From Chloroflexota bacterium (GTDB lineage Bacteria; Chloroflexota; Anaerolineae; UBA4142), in NCBI GenBank assembly GCA_023380675.1, contig JAMCRS010000076.1, positions 2,659-8,234 of the forward strand: DNA of 5,576 nt, in the 5' to 3' direction. The position numbers were made by a program, and so were the translations under genes. Shown one piece after another: positions 1-3,320 of this stretch (within the stretch, counting starts at the first letter, position 1; each line of letters starts with the position of its first letter). Under the pieces are notes generated by a model. The model had not been told where the DNA came from. It did no database searches and saw only the letters and a list, made by a program, of their open reading frames with translations.

Positions 1-99
1 GGGCCCTGTTCACACGGAGCGTATTGGAATACAATTGGGAAATCTTCCGGATTCGGTGGACGTGAATTGCATTGAGGGCGCTCGACACGACAAGCGCCG
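1..99 (+). repeat. Direct repeat, left copy (99 bp or longer)
   Basis: Bases 1-99 are identical to 274-372, with an offset of 273 bp. The right boundary is sharp: identity stops at position 100 (T here, G at 373) and the following sequences are unrelated. The left boundary is not defined, because the window begins inside or exactly at the repeat. A small inverted pair, GTATT-GG-AATAC (21-32), lies inside. The copies are in the same orientation and are not part of a longer tandem array within the window. I do not recognise the repeat as part of a known insertion sequence. Confidence 0.95.
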
Positions 100-109
100 T
101 CCGCCTCGA

Positions 110-138
110 CAACGTCGACGCCGCGCGCGACGGCGTTG
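110..138. other. GC-rich imperfect hairpin between the repeats
   Basis: The arms pair 110-117 with 131-138 (eight pairs, one of them a G-T wobble) and, after one A-A mismatch, 119-121 with 127-129, leaving a CGCGC loop. No T run follows on either strand, so it does not look like an intrinsic terminator. It is unique to the spacer between the two repeat copies. Such a structure could be a recombination or replication-slippage focus, or an RNA structure, but it may also simply reflect the local CG-rich composition. Confidence 0.35.
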
Positions 139-273
139 GCCCGACTGCTCCAGGAAAAGCGGATTTTCACGCGGGACATAGCATAACCGCGTCGGGCAAT
201 GTCCTAGCTGCCGGCCGTCCGACGATGATAAGTGTGACAGTAAGGCGACTTTGCGTCCTGTGCGCGAACCCCT

Positions 274-372
274 GGGCCCTGTTCACACGGAGCGTATTGG
301 AATACAATTGGGAAATCTTCCGGATTCGGTGGACGTGAATTGCATTGAGGGCGCTCGACACGACAAGCGCCG
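274..372 (+). repeat. Direct repeat, right copy (99 bp)
   Basis: This is an exact copy of 1-99 and ends 84 bp before the GTG start of the zinc-ribbon/hydrolase gene. The 174 bp separating it from the left copy has no counterpart after it. Perfect identity in non-coding DNA implies either a recent duplication or a selected or homogenised element. Because it lies in the 5' region of the hydrolase gene it could carry that gene's promoter, so the duplication may have doubled a regulatory segment; that role is inference. Confidence 0.95.
280..308 (+). promoter_or_regulatory. Candidate sigma-70-type promoter inside the right repeat
   Basis: TGTTCA (280-285) and TACAAT (303-308) are separated by 17 bp. 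The second hexamer matches the TATAAT consensus at five of six positions; the first matches TTGACA at only three. The same pair occurs at 7-12 and 30-35 in the left repeat copy. If active, the right copy would start the hydrolase transcript with a leader of roughly 140 nt. This is a weak pattern match only. Confidence 0.25.
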
Positions 373-445
373 GTACGGTATGCCGATTTCGGTCGGGCGA
401 AGACATCGGTCGGTCGAACAAGGCTATTTCATGCCGTGGATTGAT

Positions 446-453
446 GAGGAGGT
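446..453 (+). promoter_or_regulatory. Ribosome binding site of the zinc-ribbon/hydrolase gene
   Basis: GAGGAGGT is a near-perfect anti-16S match. It lies 3 nt before the GTG at 457 (7 nt if the upstream GAGG is the paired part) and 15 nt before the in-frame ATG at 469. The spacing favours GTG 457 as the start. Both starts keep the first CxxC of the zinc ribbon, so the product differs by only four residues. Confidence 0.75.
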
Positions 454-456
454 CCG

Positions 457-1503
457 GTGGACTCGAAGATGAGCAAGTGTCCCAAATGCGCGTCCGACAA
501 CGTCTATGTGAAGAACGGAGACGCCGTGGGCTTTGACGTCTATCTAAAGGTCGGATTGGGTTTTGGAATGAAGTCGACCGGCGAGTGGGTCACCTACCTG
601 TGCACCGATTGCGGCTACTTAAAACTATTTGACCAAGCAAGAATGGCTGACAAAGATCAAAACCGACCCTCAAGGCACCGGATGGCTCAAATCGGAATGA
701 CGAGCCAGAGCGCTGAAGCATTGCGCAACCCTCATCTCGACGGTGACGCATTCTTCCTCAAGGCTGGCGAGAGCGGCGCACTGCTCGTCCACGGATACAC
801 CGCGACCACGGCCGAAGTCCGGCTGCTGGGCCAGTATCTGCACGAACACGGCTGCACTGTTTCCGCACCGCTCCTGCCGGGGCACGGCACGACCCCCCAA
901 GACATGAATCGCATGCGGTGGCGCGACTGGGTGGGAGAGGTCGAGCGCGCGTACACGGCGCTGGCGGAAGGCTGTCGGCGCGTATTCGTATGCGGCGAGT
1001 CGATGGGCGCGCTGCTGGCGCTCTACCTGGCGAGCGAGCATCCCGAAATCGCCGGCGTCGCGGCGTTTGCGCCCGCGCTCTTGCTCCGAAACAATGCCGC
1101 GACCATGCGCCGGGCCCGCCTGCTCCATCGCTTTGTGCCTTTCGTGCGCAAGCCGGTCCGCGAACCCTCCGCCGCCGACACGCGCTGGAAAGGCTACTCT
1201 GTCAATCCGGTGCCGGCGCTCGTGCAGTTGGGTCTGCTGCAAAATGAGGTCCGCCGGCGGCTCGGCGCGATCCGTCAGCCAGTCCTCGTCGTCCAGGGGC
1301 GGCTCGACCAGACGATCGATCCCCGAAGCGGCGCGGAGGTCCTGCAGAACGTTTCGTCGAAGGTAAAGGAGCTGCGCTGGCTCGAATGCTCGACACACTG
1401 CGTGATTCTCGACCAAGAGTGGGAGTTGGCCGCGGAAATGACAGCGCGATTCCTGGAAACGACTAGCCCGTTGCCCATCGAGCACCAAGGAGCCAATGAT
1501 TGA
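457..1503 (+). CDS. Zinc-ribbon / alpha/beta-hydrolase fusion, Est30-like carboxylesterase
   Basis: A 348-residue protein, probably a soluble cytoplasmic serine hydrolase acting on carboxyl esters or monoacylglycerol-like substrates; the substrate is not readable. Residues 8-52 form a zinc ribbon: CPKC (Cys8, Cys11) and CTDC (Cys49, Cys52), 37 residues apart. A polar linker (about 58-100), encoded by noticeably AT-richer DNA (616-699), joins it to an alpha/beta-hydrolase. That domain shows the oxyanion HG (112-113), PGHG (141-144), nucleophile elbow GESMG with Ser182, acid in GRLD (Asp284), and His314 in STHCVILDQE, the arrangement of Bacillus Est30-type and monoglyceride-lipase-like enzymes (about 250 residues). 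The zinc ribbon is the extra part and may bind a partner or nucleic acid (inference). Start GTG 457 is chosen from its ribosome site. ATG 682 (Met76), preceded by AAGG, could give the hydrolase alone. There is no signal peptide or membrane segment. Confidence 0.88.
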   Translation: MDSKMSKCPKCASDNVYVKNGDAVGFDVYLKVGLGFGMKSTGEWVTYLCTDCGYLKLFDQARMADKDQNRPSRHRMAQIGMTSQSAEALRNPHLDGDAFFLKAGESGALLVHGYTATTAEVRLLGQYLHEHGCTVSAPLLPGHGTTPQDMNRMRWRDWVGEVERAYTALAEGCRRVFVCGESMGALLALYLASEHPEIAGVAAFAPALLLRNNAATMRRARLLHRFVPFVRKPVREPSAADTRWKGYSVNPVPALVQLGLLQNEVRRRLGAIRQPVLVVQGRLDQTIDPRSGAEVLQNVSSKVKELRWLECSTHCVILDQEWELAAEMTARFLETTSPLPIEHQGAND

Positions 1504-1515
1504 TTTGTCGATCAT
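1496..1515 (+). other. Hairpin over the hydrolase stop codon
   Basis: An 8-bp stem pairs 1496-1503 with 1508-1515 (one G-T wobble, otherwise Watson-Crick) around a TTTG loop. It contains the hydrolase TGA and the ATG of the short overlapping ORF. No T run follows, so it is not a standard intrinsic terminator. It could stabilise the mRNA 3' end or control access to ATG 1496, or be chance, since the stem is AT-rich. Confidence 0.3.
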
Positions 1516-1546
1516 TCCTGGCGTGCTTGCGCCCAGATCACGGTGA
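1496..1546 (+). CDS. Possible 16-residue ORF overlapping the hydrolase stop
   Basis: ATG 1496 lies in a different frame, overlapping the last codons of the hydrolase gene (stop 1501-1503). AAGGAG at 1487-1492 precedes it by 3 nt. The peptide, MIDLSIIPGVLAPRSR, is hydrophobic in the middle with a basic end, and stops at TGA 1544-1546. The overlap and ribosome site are typical of a translationally coupled downstream gene, so this could be the start of a gene whose body was lost, a small coupled peptide, or chance. I do not recognise the peptide. Confidence 0.2.
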   Translation: MIDLSIIPGVLAPRSR

Positions 1547-2010
1547 GACAAGAGAACGCTGGCCGCGGCGCGCCGGCTTGCGCCTCAGGGGGCCGACCCT
1601 TTGATCGGGCCGGGCAATCTGAGACCGTCACTTTGGTGTTCGTTGCGACGTGACTCTATCGGCGCCGCGGACCGTCCGGCGATGGCGGGACGCATCACCG
1701 CTCGATTTGCCGATCTCTTTGCAGCGACCGTCGCGGTCCAGGTCAGGTTCGTCGATTCGGTTCAGATGACCGCCGGAGGTAAGATCAATCCGGTCGTGCC
1801 TCTGCGCCGATGGGATTCGTAGATACGGGTTGTACGGTGCATTGCGACCGCGACGCCTTTCGAAGGCATTTGCGACGAAGTTGAACATCGCAGGCCGGAA
1901 ATTCGCCACACTTGACCGCGATGCCCCTTATTCAACTAGCTTCTTCCTCGTGTGTTCGCGAAGCGCGAGAGACAGAGGCCGGGTTGACTCATGCCAAGTC
2001 GTACTATCCG
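1547..2010. other. Intergenic stretch at a convergent gene junction
   Basis: It lies between the + strand hydrolase gene and the terminator of the - strand receiver gene. No intact gene is supported. One + strand frame near 1654-1822 resembles the tail of a ligase family and is listed separately. The - strand frame at 1628-1909 opposite it has no family motifs. Frames entering from here into 2080-2571 on the + strand are antisense shadows of the receiver gene. I find no clear terminator for the hydrolase transcript: short GC-rich hairpins around 1561-1600 lack a proper stem plus T run. Confidence 0.55.
1654..1822 (+). pseudogene. Possible C-terminal remnant of a PaaK/CapK-type adenylate-forming ligase
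   Basis: The frame ending at TAG 1820-1822 encodes a stretch with the pattern ITARF..LF...V.VQVRFVDSV.MTAGGK followed by INPVV. This recalls the C-terminal subdomain of phenylacetate-CoA ligase/CapK-like enzymes, where a V-x-V-x-F/Y-V-D-x-I run is followed by T-A-x-GK bearing the catalytic lysine. Family members run to over 400 residues, so about 55 residues would be only the tail. The upstream in-frame sequence (1601-1653) does not continue the resemblance, and no ribosome site fits an independent start. It may be debris of a ligase gene that once followed the hydrolase gene. The similarity is from memory of the family pattern and could be coincidental. Confidence 0.27.
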
Positions 2011-2054
2011 AAAACAAAAAACCCAGCCCTGGTCTCCCGGATCCAGGGCTGGGT
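2011..2054 (-). terminator. Intrinsic terminator of the stand-alone receiver gene
   Basis: A perfect 12-bp stem, ACCCAGCCCTGG (2021-2032) with CCAGGGCTGGGT (2043-2054), encloses a 10-nt loop. On the - strand it is followed at once by TTTTTGTTTT (complement of 2020-2011). It sits 25 bp beyond the receiver gene's TAA (2082-2080). The + strand side has no T run, so it should act only on leftward transcription and not stop read-through from the hydrolase. Confidence 0.93.
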
Positions 2055-2079
2055 AGCAGGGGGGTGGTACGGACTGCAC

Positions 2080-2571
2080 TTATGCTGCAACGGCGCGTGC
2101 CGGGGGTTGCTCCTCGCCGATCACACGCCGGACGGCCGGGATCAGATCGGCCCTCAACGTGCCCTTGGAGATCAAGTCGCTCCCGCCGGCCGCCAAAACC
2201 GCCTGCCGCGTCCTCTCACGATCGTCGAACGTCAAGGCGATCACCCGCGTATCGGGAAACAGAACGCGCAGCAGCGGTATCGTCCGCAGTCCTCCCATGC
2301 CGGGCATCTGCAGGTCCATCAGGACGACTTCGGGCGCCAGCAGTTGCGCCTGAACCAGGCAGTCCTCGCCGGTGCTCGCCGTCCCCACGATATCGGTCTC
2401 TTCCGGCATGCGCGTTTGCAGCAGCGTCTTGGCAATCTGCAGAAAGGCCTTGTCGTTGTCCACCAGCATGACACGCACCTTCTGGCCCGCCCCGCCGCTC
2501 CCGTTCACGAGATCGTCTGACTCGTACGCGCACATCGCTGGCCCCCATGACCGGAATCTTCTACTGTCCAT
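2080..2571 (-). CDS. Stand-alone receiver-domain response regulator (CheY-like, no output domain)
   Basis: A single phospho-acceptor receiver domain of up to 163 residues. Beta-1 ends in LVDND (Asp38, Asn39), so the second residue of the usual acidic pair is Asn. The phospho-acceptor is Asp86 in VLMDLQMPG; Thr114 (ALT) and Lys136 (SK) complete the active site. The sequence resembles receivers of NarL-type regulators, but it stops after helix 5 with a short alanine/proline-rich tail and has no helix-turn-helix or enzymatic domain. It lies downstream of the kinase/NarL pair on the same strand but has its own terminator and follows theirs, so it is probably a separate unit in the same circuit: a phosphate sink, relay or interaction switch (inference). 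The start is uncertain. ATG 2571 has no clear ribosome site; ATG 2535 (Met13) is preceded by GGGGG; the domain itself begins near residue 32. Confidence 0.87.
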   Translation of the reverse strand: MDSRRFRSWGPAMCAYESDDLVNGSGGAGQKVRVMLVDNDKAFLQIAKTLLQTRMPEETDIVGTASTGEDCLVQAQLLAPEVVLMDLQMPGMGGLRTIPLLRVLFPDTRVIALTFDDRERTRQAVLAAGGSDLISKGTLRADLIPAVRRVIGEEQPPARAVAA

Positions 2572-2595
2572 ACTGCCACAAACGCTCGTGCAAGT

Positions 2596-2624
2596 CGATT
2601 AGGGGTCACCCTACCTTTTGAAAA
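2596..2624 (-). promoter_or_regulatory. Candidate promoter of the receiver gene
   Basis: On the - strand TTTTCA (2624-2619) and TAATCG (2601-2596) are 17 bp apart, matching the sigma-70 hexamers at four and three positions. The start would fall near 2589, leaving a leader of about 18 nt to ATG 2571 or 54 nt to ATG 2535. The spacer is largely filled by the palindrome at 2600-2613, an arrangement in which a bound regulator could control the promoter. The first hexamer overlaps the T run of the preceding terminator. An alternative pair, TTGCAC/TATGGA, has only a 15-bp spacer. Confidence 0.22.
2600..2613. promoter_or_regulatory. Palindromic candidate operator upstream of the receiver gene
   Basis: TAGGG-GTCA-CCCTA is a perfect 5-bp inverted pair with a 4-bp centre, placed in the short gap between the preceding terminator and the receiver gene. 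Its arms resemble in character the G/C-rich heptamers bound as inverted pairs by NarL/FixJ-family proteins, but it does not match the NarL consensus exactly. The neighbouring NarL-type regulator is the obvious candidate binder; this is inference. Confidence 0.35.
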
Positions 2625-2649
2625 ATAAAGACCCCATTCCAGGGGTCTT
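2621..2649 (-). terminator. Intrinsic terminator of the kinase/regulator operon
   Basis: An 8-bp stem, AAGACCCC (2628-2635) with GGGGTCTT (2642-2649), has a 6-nt loop. On the - strand it is followed by TTATTTTT (the last stem T pair included, then ATTTTT to 2621). It begins 17 bp after the TAG of the NarL-type regulator gene (2669-2667). It separates that operon from the receiver gene, which therefore probably needs its own promoter. Confidence 0.87.
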
Positions 2650-2666
2650 CAACTTCGGTGCGTCCG

Positions 2667-3320
2667 CTATTCTTCGATAAAGATCAACCGGTGTTTCAGC
2701 GCCAGCCGCACCATTCCGGCCGTGTCGTGCACGTCCAGCTTGGCCATGACGCTGCTCCGATGCTTTTCCACCGTTTTCACGCTGATGTGCATGATCGCCG
2801 CAATCGCGTGATTCGTCTGCCCTTCGGCCACCAGCTTGAGCACCTGCCGCTCCCGCGCCGAGAGCCGGTCGAATGGGCTTGCGCTCTCCGTCCCCGCCGG
2901 CTGGCCGAGCACGCTCCCGAGGATCGAGTCCGAAATCGTCGACGAAAGAAAGGTCTCTCCGCGGCGGGCCGCCCGGACCGCCAGCGGCAGCTCCTCCGCC
3001 ACCGAGCGCTTGAGCAAATATCCCTTGGCGCCGCTGCGGAGCGCCTGCCGCACCAGCGTCTCGTCGGAATACATCGAGAGGATGACCACTTGCGTCGGCA
3101 GCCGCTCCGCGCGGATCTGCTCGGTCGCCTGCGTCCCGTTCAAGCGCGGCATCGCGAGGTCCATGACGACGACGTCCGGCTTGAGCCGCCGCGCCTGTTC
3201 GACCGCCTCTTGCCCGTCCTGCGCTTCGCCTACAACCTCAATGTCGGCTGACTTTTCCAGCAGGGCGCGGATTCCCTGCCGCACCAGGTGATGGTCCTCG
3301 GCGATCAACACTCGAATCAT
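2667..3320 (-). CDS. NarL/FixJ-family two-component response regulator
   Basis: A 217-residue transcription factor of the standard NarL/FixJ size. The receiver domain (about 1-118) starts MIRVLIAEDHH with acidic pair Glu8/Asp9, phospho-acceptor Asp54 (VVMDLAMP), Ser82 at the Thr/Ser switch position, and Lys104 (YLLK). After a short linker (about 120-150), a LuxR-type helix-turn-helix (about 152-210) carries the signature LSARERQVLKLVAEG and the recognition-helix region SVKTVEKHRSSVMAKL. ATG 3320 is chosen because it overlaps the kinase stop (ATGA, 4 bp), has GGAGGA just upstream, and gives a proper receiver start; an earlier start at 3389 would add 23 residues encoded by the kinase's 3' end. 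It is the likely direct target of that kinase, activating or repressing unknown promoters, perhaps including the receiver gene's (inference). Confidence 0.96.
   Translation of the reverse strand: MIRVLIAEDHHLVRQGIRALLEKSADIEVVGEAQDGQEAVEQARRLKPDVVVMDLAMPRLNGTQATEQIRAERLPTQVVILSMYSDETLVRQALRSGAKGYLLKRSVAEELPLAVRAARRGETFLSSTISDSILGSVLGQPAGTESASPFDRLSARERQVLKLVAEGQTNHAIAAIMHISVKTVEKHRSSVMAKLDVHDTAGMVRLALKHRLIFIEE

Larger units (their letters stand above)
1..456. other. Intergenic stretch with a direct repeat, no convincing gene
   Basis: No reading frame here has recognisable family motifs, a good ribosome site and sensible codon use together. The frames that stay open on either strand are short, overlap one another, and give arginine-rich or compositionally random peptides. 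What the stretch does hold is a perfect 99-bp direct repeat (1-99 and 274-372), a GC-rich imperfect hairpin between the copies (110-138), a promoter-like pair inside each repeat copy, and the ribosome site of the hydrolase gene at its right end. Reading through the right-hand repeat, the frame open from 182 to 472 gives a fairly protein-like peptide, but an in-frame TAG at 179-181 separates it from the left copy. I recognise nothing in it. Confidence 0.6.

Noticed and set aside
174..204. Inverted repeat GGACAT / ATGTCC with a 19-nt loop
   Set aside because: A 6-bp stem with a long loop is expected by chance and has no associated T run or gene.
1..372. CRISPR-like or integron attC interpretation of the repeat pair
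   Set aside because: Only two copies of a 99-bp unit with a 174-bp spacer, no further spacers, no cas or integrase gene, and no attC core-site pattern that I can see.
182..472. Open + strand frame through the right repeat with fairly protein-like sequence
   Set aside because: No ribosome site or clear start, no recognised motif, an in-frame stop at 179-181, and its 3' end overlaps the ribosome site and start of the hydrolase gene.
670..1551. Long open frame of 293 codons on the - strand opposite the hydrolase gene
   Set aside because: It is arginine- and glutamine-rich with no family motifs, whereas the + strand shows a complete zinc ribbon and hydrolase triad. It is an antisense shadow produced by GC-rich codon bias.
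1587..1602. AGGG-CCCT hairpin followed by TTT as a terminator of the hydrolase gene
   Set aside because: A 4-bp stem and three T residues are too weak to support a terminator call.
1628..1909. - strand frame of 93 codons starting at GTG 1909
   Set aside because: No ribosome site, no motif, and composition typical of antisense translation.
1984..2007. TTGACT followed by TACTAT as a + strand promoter
   Set aside because: The spacer is only 12 bp, too short for a sigma-70 promoter, and no + strand gene follows.
1830..2520. Two open + strand frames of about 200 codons
   Set aside because: Most of each lies antisense to the receiver gene, crosses its terminator, and reads as low-complexity Arg/Ser/Pro sequence. 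The - strand frame has the full receiver active site.
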